Of a DNA stretch of 64,000 nucleotides, positions 38,454-54,190 are shown piece after piece. The position numbers and the translations under genes are program-made. The first letter of the stretch is position 1. Every line of letters starts with the position of its first letter. The notes beneath the pieces are model-generated. The model searched no databases, was not told the DNA's origin, and saw only the letters and a program-made list of their open reading frames with translations. Source of the stretch: Amyloporia xantha (taxonomy: Eukaryota; Basidiomycota; Agaricomycetes; Polyporales; Adustoporiaceae); the NCBI GenBank assembly GCA_036971615.1, contig JAYKKR010000003.1:2418001-2482000 (forward strand). The letters are read 5' to 3'.

Positions 38454-41400
38454 ATGAGTATCCTCATGCCCTTACTGGCTGTGTTCGCACTGCTGCAACC
38501 CCTTGTACGTCGCAAGTGTCACTGTTTCACACTGTTGGTGCACTTCATGACGGCGTCTTCATTCGTCGCAGATTCAGGCATCGCATGTTCAATCCGACAC
38601 CACTCTTCATCGTCGTTCCTCGATCCCTGCCCTGCCAGGCAATTGGACGTCGGAAGGGTGTTACACGTCCGTTGTCTTCGCACTCGCGAGACATATCTAT
38701 TGATATGCCGTGTCGCAGGGATAACACCGCCGACCGGACACTGACAGGGGCCACATACACCAGCACGGATAATATGACAGTCGAGGCTTGCATCAACTAC
38801 TGTATTCAACAGTCATATGTCTATGCTGGGGTGGAATACGCGTCACAATGCTGTACGCTTCTTTCTCGTCACTGATGTCTTCCCCTCTCATTAAACTTTC
38901 GATTTTGATTAGATTGTGGAAATAGTATTGAGAACGGAGGCACGGTAGCCAATGCGACTGACTGCAATTTCGCGTGCACCGGAAATGCGAATGAAACCTG
39001 TGGAGCTGGAGGTAAATGGCATCATGTGACCGTGTCTGTGCTTTATCAAGATTCGAGATTAACCGAACCGCGTCTTTCAATTAGATCGACTCAACGTCTA
39101 TTGGAGTGGTGCGAGTCCCCCGGCCCCTCCTATTACTGTCCCTAGTGTCGGGCTGTGGGAGTCGCTTGGCTGCTACAAGTGCGCTCGCTTGGCGTGTTAC
39201 CATTCGTTTGAACTGATCATGTTGCAGCGACTCGGTGAACGCTCGGACGCTTGCAGTGTCCCCGGCAGTCAGTGGTAATGTCGACGTCGAATCATGCACA
39301 TCCGCTTGTTACAATGCAGGATATCCTCTGGCTGGTATGGAATATGCTTCTCAATGCTGTGAGTGCTCCCAAACAATGCGACAGTTTGCGAGTCTAAAAT
39401 TGCCCCGAAGACTGTGGTCTCGAGTTCGGTAACGGTGGAGCGCCCATTCCGCTGAGCGACTGTAATATGGCCTGCGCGGGAAACAGTTCAGAGTTTTGTG
39501 GGGGCCCTAATGCGCTTAATGCAAGTGCTTCTTTCGATGGCCATATTGTCGATACTTATATTTCACAGGTGTACAACTTCACCGGCACTCTCCCTCATGG
39601 TCCAGAAAATCCTGGTGGCGGTGATGGCGGTGGTGGAGGTGGAAGCACAACCAGCACAGTATATCCTGTGACGTCTGGACTCCCTTCTCCGTGGGAGTAT
39701 GCCGCTTGCTATGTGTGAGTCATGGATATCCGCCGCTCACGTATTTTACACGTGCTCACTGGCAATCTGAAGGGATAATGCCTACGGTCGCGTCTTTGCA
39801 AACGAGCTCCCTGATTACCAGAATCTTACTGTCGAATCCTGTATCGCGAATTGCACTGCCCAAAATTACACTCTTGCTGGATTGGAATACAGCGTGCAAT
39901 GCTGTAAGTTCTGCTACATCTTTATGCTGAACAGTGATCGCTCAACCAATTATCACCTAGTCTGTGCGGATGCTCTCGTCGAAGGTGCTGTGACAGCTGA
40001 GGAGACTGATTGCGATATGGGGTGTGGTGGAAATGCTACGTATGTAGAGCCTCCTCCGCAGTTTAGTCTTTTGTGGACTCAAAGGTCTTGTAGGGAAGCA
40101 TGTGGCGGTCCAAACAGACTTTCGGTATGTGATGCCGCGGAGTCAAAAGGCAGGAACCAGCTGATCAAGCGTCTCTAGGTATACACGTCCACTGGCAACG
40201 TCACCGCATATCCAGTTCCCGTTCCTTTGAACACCAGCCTCCCAGGTCAATGGCAGTATCAGGGATGTCTTGAGTATGGCGCTCGATTACGTTTCTGCAA
40301 CGATATTTACTCACGCCTGTCGTAGAGAACCCGGGGCCAATAGAACATTCCCATACCAAAATATATGGACCAACAATAATACGGTTGAAGCATGTTTGAA
40401 TCAATGTGCTCTTTTTGGGTACCCTGCCGCGGGTTTGGAGTATGGGGATGAGTGCTGTCGGTTTTGCGCCTTAGTCCGTGTTGTTGCAATACTGATCTTT
40501 TCCAGGGTGTGGCGACGTCGAAGATGTCGCTCTATACAGCCCAGGCTTCTCTGAAGCATCAGATTGCTCTATGCCTTGCTCTGGGGACCCCTATCACCTT
40601 TGCGGTGGTCCTCAACGTCTACAGGTTTGCACTTACGCTTGGGCTTCCCCATGTTCTGAACGAATGTCAATTATCATTAGCTTTATTATTATGTTGGCGG
40701 TCTGCAAACGTGGAACACACCAGAAAATACTGGACGATACGAGGTTAGTTATGCTGACGACTCTGATTGCGAACGCAGCTGACACTAGTCTTTTAGTTCT
40801 TAATTGGTGGTGTTGTGGTCCCTCTTCTCGCAACGGTGGGTATCAACGGCAAAGTTGCTTTCCTGGAGAAATTTGGAACCAGCGAATACGCGAATTCGAC
40901 AGGGGCTTATGAACTCGATCTGAGTCTGGTCGACAACTTCAATTTGGCTTGGCGTACAATGCATGTCAAGACCGACGTGTTTTGCTCGGCGGCCATTGTC
41001 TTACCCGACAGAGGTGCCAGACAGCTGAACATCGGTGGATGGAGCGTAGAAAGTACATTCGGTATCAGATTATACACACCTGACGGCAGTCCGGGGATCA
41101 ATGGCACCAACGATTGGGAGGAGAACTATGAAGAGCTCGCTCTCCAGGTGAGATTTTATTTTCTTTACCATTCAACCGTAAGATAATGCCTTAACCGACG
41201 TCATAAAGCGTGGACGCTGGTATCCATCAGCTCTATTGCTGTCCAACGGAAGCATTCTCGTCGTAGGCGGCGAGGTTGGCAGTAATGGCGCGCCTGAACC
41301 GACGTTGGAGATTCTTCCCACTCCAGTTGGAGGTCCTACATACAAGTTCCTGGACTACCTTAACCGCACGGATCCGAACAACTTGTATCCATATCTCTTG

Positions 41401-42734
41401 ATGCTGCCAAGTGGAAATGTTTTTATTGGTATGAGATATTCTACCTCAATACGGCACCACCTGATTATCGCTATGCTAGGCTACTACAATGAAGCTCGAA
41501 TCTTGGAGCCAGTCAATTTTGATACTGTAACAGTATTACCCAACATCCCCGGCTCAGTTACCAGCTTCTTGGCAGGGAGGACATATCCAATGGAAGCGAC
41601 TGCAGTTCTCTTTCCTCAATATCCTCCCTACACGGACCCTGTGACAGTACTTATATGTGGCGGATCGAACTTCGGTATCGCACTCGATAATTGCGTCAGC
41701 ATACAGCCCGAAGCCGAAAATCCGGAATGGACTATTGAAAGGATGGTCAGTATAGATGGTTTCTGCTCAGACCGGAACTAAATTTCATAATATCGTAGCC
41801 TTCGAAAAGAGTGATGACGTGTATTGTGAGTCTCCATAGGATCTACTGCTTGCGTTGACTTATGACGTCTCCTTCGCTACGATGTCATCTAGTCGCGTAC
41901 GTGGCAGCTTTCTACGTCTTTCGTTGTGCCTCGTCATGACTCTCGTTACAGCACTTCCGGACGGCACATTCCTCATTGTCAATGGTGCACAAGCAGGAGT
42001 TGCTGGGTTTGGACTCGGCTCCGATCCTAACTACCAAGCTCTCCTGTATGATCCCAGCCAACCTGTCAATCAGCGTATCTCCATGCTGAACACTACAATT
42101 GTGGCTCGTATGTACCACTCTGAGTCGACAGTACGTATAGTTCGAGATACTTGTGCTGCTACAACGCTAATGGGTCGACCGACTTCTCATTAACAGCTCC
42201 TTCCAGACGGCCGCGTCTTGATCTCTGGTAGCGACCCTCAAACACCTGGTTATCCCGAGGAGATGCGAGTCGAAGTGTACATCCCGCCGTATCTGACTCA
42301 GGGTCGAACTCAGCCCAACTTCACCGTCGAGGAGAATGACTGGGATTATGGAGGGACATATACCATCACAGTTGAGTTGTACGAAGGCACGACTGACACA
42401 ATGAGGGTTTCCTTGCTCGCTGGTCAGTTCGCTATTGCTCTACCGTTAGTCACTCTGACGATTTTGTTCGGTCACGACAGCGACGTCCAGTACACACGGC
42501 AACAATATGGGATCGAGGACTATTTTCCCCGAGTTCTCTTGCAACGGGAACACATGCACTGTGACAGCGCCACCCAACATATACGTCTGCCCGCCCGGCT
42601 GGAACCAGATGTTCATTCTCGATGGACCTACGCCCTCCCACTCGCAGTGGGTCCGTATCGGAGGCGATCCCGGGAATCTCGGTAACTGGCCGAATTTCCC
42701 TGACTTCACCCTCCCCGGAGTAGGACCTCTTTGA
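38454..42734 (+). CDS. Copper radical oxidase (glyoxal-oxidase family) with four N-terminal WSC domains
   Basis: Many small exons; start at 38454 gives signal peptide [17 protein letters not shown]. Four WSC carbohydrate-binding-type modules follow, each with the spaced cysteines: one starting WTSEGCYT, one with [20 protein letters not shown], one with PWEYAACYV, and one with GQWQYQGC and [20 protein letters not shown]. The oxidase part shows the radical-copper residues: Cys in DVFCSAAIV, Tyr in [10 protein letters not shown] (partner of the Cys-Tyr cross-link), Tyr-His in RMYHSEST, and His in [11 protein letters not shown], created by splicing near 42480. The C-terminal DUF1929-like domain ends [10 protein letters not shown]. 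Family knowledge: these secreted enzymes oxidise aldehydes to acids and yield hydrogen peroxide for peroxidases; WSC-bearing members are the CRO3-5 type. The substrate is not predictable. Confidence 0.93.
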
Positions 42735-43349
42735 GACTTACGAACCTCTTTCATGTTGCTCCGAACTTTCCTGAGCAATACTATACCTATTGGACATTCA
42801 CAATGAGCCAATGTCTCATCCGTACTCAAGTATCGCTGTCTTCAACGACTAGCTCCTGTGTTTGTATGTGTATTTAACTTTGTTTTATCTGTTATGATCG
42901 GAACTTGGTATGGGTTTTGACATTTTCATATTCTATGGTAGTTACTGGGGTACACTTGTTTCGGATGTGCTGTACTTATATATCTTCGTCGCACAATATT
43001 TCACAAAACAGAACACACGAGACTTTTTACGCAGCGACCGCCCTGATTGGTGACGAACCCATCCGTAAGGCAAAAGAATGGATACTGAAAGTACAATTTC
43101 ACAACGAGGACTGCGAGTGCGACAGACATGTTGAACAGACACAGCGAGACGATTAACGAGGCTGGTACAGATGGGAGCCAAGAATAGTGCCATGCAGAGG
43201 TGATATTGAAATACAATACGCGTATGTAATGTATCGGCATACTAATATGAGAGCGTCGCGGGATAAGGACGATGATATGCGGAGTGCGACGACGATGAAG
43301 TAAGGAAGGGGGCAACAAGGGAACAGCGCAGTCAACGTACGCCGGGGTG
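42735..43349. other. Tail-to-tail intergenic region
   Basis: It separates the 3' ends of the oxidase and CDK1 genes. Open frames on both strands here are short, overlap and lack coding character. No repeat or RNA gene was seen. Confidence 0.5.
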
Positions 43350-45101
<1,752 letters not shown>

Positions 45102-46519
45102 ACAATCAGATAAGAAGCAGACCTACTTGCCAGATAATCCCGCAGTGCAAAGGAAGGGGGGAAAGAGAACTGGAGGTGGTGGACCGAAGGAGAGTGAGTT
45201 GACGAGGAGAGTTGGCGGGCGGGAAGACGAAGCAGTGGGCGCCGGTGTGCAGAACATATGCTCACATAAGCGCCGCTGAAATTCCCAGAAAGGAAGTATT
45301 GATGCAGTGCTGCAGGCAACGCACCACAGAACACCGCGATACAATAGACAACTCGCCGAAAGACGTAAAGAAACTCTACTCTATCGTCGGATAATAAACA
45401 GGTGTAAAAGACGTGCACAGGGTAGTCAGATGCCACCGCCGAAGCGATTTCGTCTGTATGTATATGTGACTGGCAGTCTCCGCTCCGTTGCGCTTCAAAT
45501 CAATTGACAGGCCTAGGAGTGCATGTTCCATCTCTCAAAATGCTTGAATGTTTGCTTCTTAGAACAGGTTATTCTAAGGGTAACAATCATGTCTCGAACG
45601 TATTGGCCGTTGATAAAAATGGTTTGCGCTCCATTTGGAGCTCCGAAAATGATATATACATTTCGAATTTCAATTTCCAAAAGAGATTACGCTCTGCAAA
45701 TTCGAGCATCTGCGCCCAGGACAGCTCGCCAGCAGTGGCTTACTACTACTTACAATGTTCATTCAGGGACTGGGAGTAGGGGCCACCGTCAGAACTACCT
45801 CAAAGCTGGTTTGTCAATTAAAACCGCCGCCCACTGTCGCGACGCTGCCAGATGACAGGAAAGGCTGCCCCTGTGTGCTCCACCGACCATGTGCAAGCCG
45901 TCAGCAAGCCATGCAGATCACGGAATGGAGCGGATTTAGATGTGGTTGCATGAAAGGGGAAAGGGCAATGGGCAATAAGTTCACACCCCGGCATATCGTC
46001 CGTCAAGAGGCACCGGTCCGGTTGCAGCTTCAGCGTCGGGGCATACGTGCCATCACAGCCCGAGAAAATGGTTAACACCGTGTACGAGCAGCACGCAGTC
46101 CAATGCACGGTAGCTAAACCACGAAGACGTCGAGCGAGTAGTATTGCAATTGGCTTGGGAAAAGGGCGCTCGATCTAGAAGCACACCCTGGCACTCTATT
46201 CGTAAAGCTGTGATGCGGTTGCGACTGTTGCATGACGCCGGGAGAATAAATGCTGTCAGCGAATTACAATTGCCATTTCAAATAGGCCATACGTCTATGA
46301 TACACTTATCGCATGTGGCGGAAACGTCCCCGCAGGGCAACAGGAATAAGTGAGCCTAATCAGCCTGGGCGAGGCCACGTTACGCCCTCATCATCTCGCC
46401 GGCGCATCCTTGTCACATCGATGTACTGTCCTGGCCAAGGTTCCTCACCTGCATGATTTCATCACACGATCGTGCGCACTTGGTCAGTACTTCTGACGCA
46501 ACGACGGCACAAGAAGTCG
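45102..46519. other. 1.4-kb intergenic interval
   Basis: It lies between the CDK1 start and the GPN1 3' end. No frame with a recognisable domain, no RNA gene and no repeat was found. The part next to 45102 should be the CDK1 promoter. Confidence 0.5.
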
Positions 46520-48462
46520 TTACGCACTGCGGTCAACGATGTTGATCTCGGCGTCGTCGTCTTCACCTTCCTCTGCATCCGGATCCCACTTGTCGTGCAG
46601 GACGCCCGTGGGATTGCGCTCGCGGTCTACAGCGAGATCCTTCATGAGTCTGTTCACAGAGTCTTCTTTGGCGGCTTGTAGCGTCTGCTCTCGGGCTGCG
46701 CGGGCGCGTTCCAGTTCTGGCAGGTATTCACTATCAAATAGGACAACGCCGCGGTTCATCATGAGCGGCCACGAATGCGGAACACGGAAGCAAGAGGGCG
46801 CATATACGGCGCCCGTGACAGGCGAAGGGAGCCTTTGAAGATAACTTACTTTTCATACTCCGTCCGGGACGCCTCCACGGCGTCGAAAAATTCCTTAATT
46901 CCTGCGCCTGTCATACTGGACACGCCGACGGCCTATTATCGAGCGTCCAATGAAATGATTATATTTCGAGCTAGAAGAGATCGAGACAAATACATACCGT
47001 GAGATGCTTGTAAAATTCATCGAGCACCAGACTCATGCTGTTCATCAAGCTGTTCATGTACGTTGGTTCGCCTTCATCGTCCGTGGTGCCTCGATGGCTG
47101 GCCAGTGCTTCTTGGAAGGCCTCGAAATCGTGCATCCACTCGATAGCAAAATCGTGTGGTTGAACATCGGTCTTGTTGAAGACGAGGATGAAGGGAAGCT
47201 TTGTTTTGTAGAGAATACTGCGAATGTTGATTAGATGAGATGCTGCGAAGGCATGAAAGACAGGTATCATGCTATGCCGTACCACCACCCGATGCCATTA
47301 TGCGAGATGAAGACGTAATAAAGAGAAATGAATGCAACGCTGCTGATGCAAACTCATACATCGATACGAAATTGTATGCCTGTTACTGTTCCTGGAGGAA
47401 CTCCTCCAGAACATGGACAGGAAGAAGCGGCCGTGAGGTCAATTAATAATAAGGATCGACATATTGTTATGCTCAACGGAAAGACACTGAATGGCTCGTT
47501 GAACACAGCGACCGCATTTCGCCCACACGATAGACATGCTAGAAGATAAAGGATTCTCTATGACCACCTTCCGTTCCACCTGCAGTGGACGAAGGACGCC
47601 GTAGAAGTGTGGCTCTTGTGACTGCGGTAATATTATCAACGGAATATTAAACCCTATATTGCGGGGCGTAATTATCCACGTTGATAATGATACTCCAGTA
47701 CCCACGCCTTCACGCACCGAATATCTACTCCCGGAGCGGTGATGTTTTACGAGGTGTCTCGGAGGATCTTGGTGTACAGTCGTCTGAAGTGGGAAATAAC
47801 TTACCTGCACGCGTAGAGCATATTCGACATGAAGGTCGCCGGGGCGTTTGTGCGGGGTGTGTCAATGATATATGCAACGACAGTAGGTAGCGATGAAGCT
47901 ACCGCGTCCGTGATGATAGCACCCGACGCCGACCAGGTGAATATCTCGATTTGACCTGGAGTATCGAGGATCACGTAACTATTTCCAGCGTGTCAAAACG
48001 CCGCGGCGAAAGACAGGATATGAAGGCCGACAGGACTCACTCTACACTCTCCGCACGCTTCTCCACCAGACCCAGCACTTGGTCAAATTTTGTGGTAAAC
48101 AAGTTGAGGGCAGTGAGGATGCCTCCGTTTGGCCCGAGATTATACCTTCACACAACACGAGCACCAGCAGAGATTACTCAGGCATGACGATCTGACGAGC
48201 GAGGTGGAATGGCCACACACTGCTTCATCACTTCGTGGTAGTTGACAGTATCCCGAATATCAATATTCGCTTCGAAGGGGACGTTTGTCACCGCCGGGTC
48301 GAGATTGAGGATGTAGGGTGGTGAGGGGGGATCGAGAGAGTGCAAATAGGAGTTGATTCGTTGTACGAAGGTGGATTTGCCTGCCCCCGCCATACCTATG
48401 GTTATAATAACCATAGGTTTCTTCTTCTCCTCAGTACTCGAAGAGCTTGCTTGATTATCCAT
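46520..48462 (-). CDS. GPN1: GPN-loop GTPase 1 (XAB1/Npa3)
   Basis: Starts at ATG 48462 ([18 protein letters not shown]). G1 is GMAGAGKST. The first intron, near 48220-48140, is removed to give [10 protein letters not shown] with the diagnostic Gly-Pro-Asn loop. Then come [16 protein letters not shown] (G3), [17 protein letters not shown] (G4), and [16 protein letters not shown] in the G5/switch area. The C-terminal tail is charged and coiled ([14 protein letters not shown], then an Asp/Glu run) and ends INIVDRSA at 46520. Family knowledge: GPN1 with GPN3 assembles and imports RNA polymerase II into the nucleus and is essential in yeast. Length is about 380 aa, normal for the family. It shares a 280-bp divergent promoter with SAC3. 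Confidence 0.94.
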
Positions 48463-48741
48463 GGCAGGCTATTACGAAAGCGGATGGCAATTGCAAGAAG
48501 CTGAGACTTGGTTTCCTCGACGCGGGCGGGGAATTCTTCACGCATCACGTGGATCCAGACGCGTTATGTAAGCCAACTGCACAACGCGATTGTGGCACAA
48601 GCGCTCAGTGCACATTGTTGACAACACTTCCCGCTGCTCATCTTGCTTCAGGTCTCTCCTGTAATCACCATCCACACTCTGGCAGCGCCGGAGCTGTATA
48701 TCTGACCTAGTTGACGTTTGCTCTCGGGGATACTTGGGAGT

Positions 48742-51700
48742 ATGATGGAGACGTCACAGCCTCGCGGGCGCGCTGTTCGCATTCCAGGAGGACGTGGTCA
48801 TTCCAAGAACAAGAAATGGGTTGCTGGCCAGGACGGCACTTCGAATGGGCATGGAAACGATGGTGAACGACAGGAACGTGGTAAGAATCGGAGAGGACAC
48901 AGTGATCGAGGCAGAGGCGCAAGACCTACCTCGCCTTACCTCGGGGTGCCCGATGCCTACACGCAAGAAGACGGAGCTAGCGGCACCGACGATGATCGCA
49001 GTGTCGAGGGAGAAGTTTTGGATACTGTGGATGAGCCGGAACTGGATACGCCACAGGAGCGCGAGCGATTCTGGCAAGAGGTGCGTCGTGAAAGTGCTCC
49101 TGAGGCAGGGGACAGCTTATGTCGTTGTAGCTCGTGAAAGCGCGCGAAGCCGAGCGCAAGCAAGCAATTGCAGAAGGGAAAATGGACGACCCTACCGTCT
49201 CGAAACGTCTGGACGAGGCAATTACCATGGTTGGGACCTGCATGGACATGTGCCCGCGGTATGAGCGTTATCGGCGTGAGCGGGAAAACAACCTGGATAA
49301 GTGGGAAGTGGTATGTGTATGTGTCTTTTGGTTTGGAACCTCCCCAAAAGCTGCGCTATCACCTTGTAGATTCCGGGGACGAAACGCGTAGATCACAAGC
49401 GCGCAGTTAAGATATATGAGCGAGCAGCGGGAGATAAAACGTTACCTTCGGATTTGCGACCTCCGCCAGTTCTCAAAGTAAGATTAACTACTGCATACTA
49501 GAGCCTGTGAGACTCATCATATTTCAAAGAAAACGCTGGATTACCTCTTCCACGACCTCCTCATGAGAGGTGGTTTCGCGCAGACTTACACTTTCATTCG
49601 TGATCGTTCGCGTGCCGTCCGGAGCGACTTCACTATGCAGCATGAACATGGCCCGCTTGCTATTGAGTGTCACGACCGTTGCGCACGCTTCCACATCCTA
49701 GCTCTACATATCGAGCGAGAGAATCCGGGGTTTAGCGTTGCGTTGGAAGAGCAGCAATTGATGAATAGTGCGCCCGTCTCCACTGTTTGTGTATTTGCAT
49801 ATTGACCATGGTATGATAGCACTGCAAAGTCTCAAGGAATTCTACGAGGACCAGCGCGGAAAATACCAGGCGCCGACGGAGCTCGAGATGCGAGTTTACC
49901 ATCGCTTAATTCACATCCGCGACCAGCGCGAGCGTCGTGAAGACATTCCAGAAGAAATTACATCGCACCCTGTCTTTCAGTATACGACACAGTTTCGACA
50001 ACATGTTCAGGCGAAGAGCGCGCCTATCACGAAAACGTCCCAGCTTGTCGTCGATGTGGAGGGCATGCAGATCTTCGGGAAGCTCGCGGCTGTGCTCAGA
50101 GAGCAGGGCAATGTTGTCATGATCTATCTCGTCGCGTGCATCCTGGAGAGACTGTTTGGCAAGGATACGATCGATGACATCGAGGCTATCCGTGCCGATT
50201 TGTCTATACCCGAGATCATTGATGGCATTTCGAGGCCTCCTCCACAGTTGCCGACCGCCATCACGCCGCCGACTGCACCGCCGGCTTTTCCTCATGAACC
50301 ACGCCCTGCCGTAATATTCAGCCCGCAGACAACTTTGGGGGCCGGTACAGCACCTATCGGTCTTGGGCTTACACCTTCAAGTGCCGTATTTGGACAACCT
50401 GGAGGAACCCCATCTCCGTTTGCCCCCAGTGGGTCCGCTCCCTCTCCGTCGGCATTCTCGCGCCCAGTTACGTCTGCGTTCGGAAACCTCTCTTCGACCC
50501 CGAATGTATTCGGAACGACTTCTGTTTTCGGTGGAGCGCCTGCGAAATCAGTCTTTGGTACCAATAATGCTCCGAAGTCAATATTTGGCAGCACTTCCCC
50601 CTTCCCTACAACACCTGCTCCAAATCTAATCACCACCTCACAGTCAGCCCCCACCGTATTTTCCACCTCAGGCTTCAATGCAGGTGCTGCGAGTTCGTCG
50701 TCTCCAGGACAAGCGACTATTTTCTCGACAACGAAGCCAGTTTCTTCAGTGAATGGTAATCAGGATAACTCTGTTCCCTTCGCACCTACCTCCCAGCCAT
50801 CCCCATCCCTAAATCCTCTGGTGCCTTCCTTTGTGCCCACAAGTGCAACGGCACCAGCGTTTTTTCCCAATTTTAAAACTGTAACACCACCTGCACCTTC
50901 TCATACACCAAGCTTCTCACCTTTCACCAAGGATTTTGCTACACCACAAACATCGCCCCCTGTGGTGTCCCCACAGCCGCCCAATGTATCCGCATCTCCT
51001 GCTATAGGATCTTCAACCCAGAAGCCGGCAGAGAATGCACCACCTCGAATTATAGAAAGGCGCCAGACATTATGGGAAATCCCAAGCTCGGCTTCGCCCC
51101 AGCCTCGAACCCCCCCTCCCGCGACACCCCGACTCTCTATCCCAGGCAGTGACACTCCAGGAACTTCACAAGCATCTCCTTCACAAGCATCCCCTGTCGC
51201 CCCTCCGCCGTTAGGCAAGCTCCAACCGCTCGCACTTCCCCCCACGCCGACAGCACGATGGTTCGATCCCAGCTCTCAGAATACGCCGTCCAAGTTGAGC
51301 CCAGCTAAGCGGAAGTCGATCATCGATTTCCCCTCACTGCAGTCGTCGTCATCTGCTGAGATGCTCAGCCCACTGCAATTGCATCCACCAGGGAGGCCTT
51401 TCCCAGTGTCAAATGGAAGTCCGTCTCCTCAGCAGCGGGTTTCACCTCCTTCAATTCCACCCCCTAGTCCTACTGATAAAGAGAGCAACCCGCTTTCTGT
51501 GAAAGTTAATGGGCATACCTCTCCCAAAGGGAAAGGCAAGGAACCAGCTGTTGATCTGAATTCTAGGTTGTCAGATTATCTAAGAACTTGTGCTCCGGTC
51601 AAGAAGTCGTTCAAGCTATGGGTGAAGAAGACTACCGATAGGGCGGCTTGGCTGGAAGCGTGTCGCCGAAGTGAAGCATATAAAGCAAAAATCAGCCGCG

Positions 51701-53602
51701 AACGAATGCCTACTAGCTTTAGCACTGGTTCCATACCAGACAAGCCGTCTCAGGAACACAATAAACGGCGACGGGTGTCGGCCATGGAGTCCTCACAGTT
51801 CAAGCGGACCCGGCGGCGGGCTGCTGTCCCGAACTTACACCCGCTGACCGATGAAGAACTGGCAAAACGCTTGAAAGAGGTGCAGCATTTACCCTTGTCG
51901 CCTGGCGGCGTTCTTGAGCGATTTTGGATTCTCATTACGTTATTGTTCGTCACCTTACCAGAATCATGAAGATCATCAGCGACGATGGGCGAAAGGCTCG
52001 TTCCTTCGCTCTATCCGTTCTCGGCTGAAGAGCGTGCAGCCTGGCACTCAGCCATCGCCTGAATGGCGGATTTGGCTCTCGACGAACCCAGAGAATGACG
52101 GAACCGCGATCTGGCTTGATCATAAATTTGATGTGCCTGCTTCTGGCAACTGGGAGTCGGAGACTGTGTTCTCCATCCCCGGACTGTCCAACATGCAGAG
52201 CTCACCGTCACGAGGCTCGCCTGGTCTAATTGTCTTCGAACTCACACCACTGGATGATCTTGATGACGACATCGACAGGTACGTGTGGCGGACACGGCAA
52301 TTGCATGTTACCTCCGATTGCTTAGCGCATTTTCTTCGTAGGAAATATCGGATATTGGATGATTGTTCCCGTCTTCGTGATGTCGTGCAGAGTCTTCCTC
52401 GTCCTGAGGACCTTCGCTTCATACCAACATTGCTTGTCCTTCAGTGGGCCGATGTAACAGAATCGCAGAGCACACCTGACTTCACAGCTATGGTAAACCC
52501 GCCATCCTAAAACCTTCAGGGAGATGCTAATATGTTTCTGTGCAGGCGGACAAGCTTGTAGCTGATGGTGTATTCAAGGCTGTCTCCACCTACATGATTT
52601 CACACAAGACACCCGATCTAGACGACAAGTTTATCGACTTCTTGGGCTCTGTCACTATCGATGTCGAGGATCGGCTTCTGACGTCTATCAGCTGGAGAGG
52701 TTTGTCTCATCATCTCGCTGCCGGTATCCTTATCCTGACGTGTCCATAGAATTATCAAATCGCTTCGTAACTCCCTTCAAAGCAATGGTATCTGACTGGC
52801 TGTATAATTGTTGGGATGACGAGACATGTAAGTGCTAGAAGTATCCGTCGCATTGTGTATTGTCTCACTCCACTGTGCAGTGGATTGGTTCCGATTCGGT
52901 CACGTCTCTCAAGCAATCAAGGACTTGCAAATGATTCTGGCTCGCAATATCCTTGGCCTTGTCGGCAGCCCTTCAGATGTCGTTGTGACGACACCAGTCG
53001 ATCTAGAAACGCCTGCGCATCTAAGTAAAGGTGTGTTTATATGCTGCCACGGTTGACTACTATGAACTGACCTGTGAGCAGGATATGTGATGGACAACTT
53101 CGTCGATGCGCATGCAGCGTTGCCTGTCTTGACTGCAGAGCAAATTCTTGACGCACGGCCTTCGTCAAAGTACACCTTGCCCAAAGCGAAACTCGAGGCC
53201 GCTATCAGCCGGTTTGAAGCTGCTATCCAGTCAGCAAACGACGGTCTCCGTGATGTCTTGACGGTGCATCGATCACCAAAGCGACGTGCAGAGGATGACG
53301 ACGATCTCGCTGACTCGTAAGCTTTATCCGTGATATCGTGTGGTGACAGATGAGTGACATCTCTTGCTTTACGCAGTCTACCGGCATCCCATTCGCACAA
53401 GAGGATGCGGACTTCGAGCATCTCGACTGCCGACGGGGATGGCGTCCACGTCGTTAACGGTATATCGTCATCTCCTCCGCCAAGTACGTCTGCCTCGACC
53501 GCCGGTGTCACCAGCAATTCGGAACAGCGACAGGTCACTATCGCAATGCTTCGATCATTAACACGGGATGTCCTGAAGACTTACGGGAAGAAGCAGAAAT
53601 AG
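48742..53602 (+). CDS. SAC3: SAC3/GANP nuclear mRNA-export scaffold with FG motifs
   Basis: Starts at ATG 48742 ([14 protein letters not shown]), an RG/basic N terminus. The SAC3/GANP domain begins [18 protein letters not shown], the hallmark of the family, and runs through [32 protein letters not shown] and [20 protein letters not shown] over several exons. From about 50370 to 50650 lie FG-type motifs ([35 protein letters not shown]) expected for contact with export receptors and the pore. A proline/serine-rich linker and a basic region (KRRRVSAME) follow. The C-terminal part, from [11 protein letters not shown] to the coil before 53602, resembles the MCM3AP C-terminal region. Family knowledge: Sac3 is the scaffold of TREX-2 at the nuclear pore basket. 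About 1,400 residues, ending LKTYGKKQK. Confidence 0.93.
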
Positions 53603-54190
53603 ACTCTTGGATATGAATGTTGCACATAAATCTCTTTTATTGCTATCGATGAATGTTGTCATGCATTTCTTTTCACTTCAAGTTCATTCTACACTGTCAC
53701 GCTGCATCTCCCCTGTATACTTGTACCTAGCATAACTAGAGACACTGTTTGGATTGCTATTGACTCGCATACATCGCTTGTTACAGCCACATTTCATCAA
53801 GAGGTATATAATGGTCTAGGGCGCATAAGTCCGCCATGATACGGTGTCGCAGCTCAGCTCTAGCATAACATCGGATGCCGTATACACAGTATCATTTACG
53901 GCCAAGCTTGTCTCGGTTTTCCCCGTCCAAGTGATACGTTCATTACTGCAAAGTGAGATAAAATTACAATATTCATTAGCCGCTACACCGGTCACATACA
54001 CAGACGCGAGACTTCAACACAAACCGAACATGCCTACACAACTCATACAAACGCCTACGCGGCGTTGAACATACATAGCGTGGCAATATGCCACTATCGT
54101 ACACTGCGACCCTTGCCACTCGTCTCGAAAAGGACACGCATCTGCTTATACGTGTAGAAAGCCCACCACTGTGTCCTCATGGTCAAATGT
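53603..54190. other. Tail-to-tail intergenic region
   Basis: It lies between the SAC3 and FHA-protein 3' ends. It is AT-rich with nothing recognised. Confidence 0.5.
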
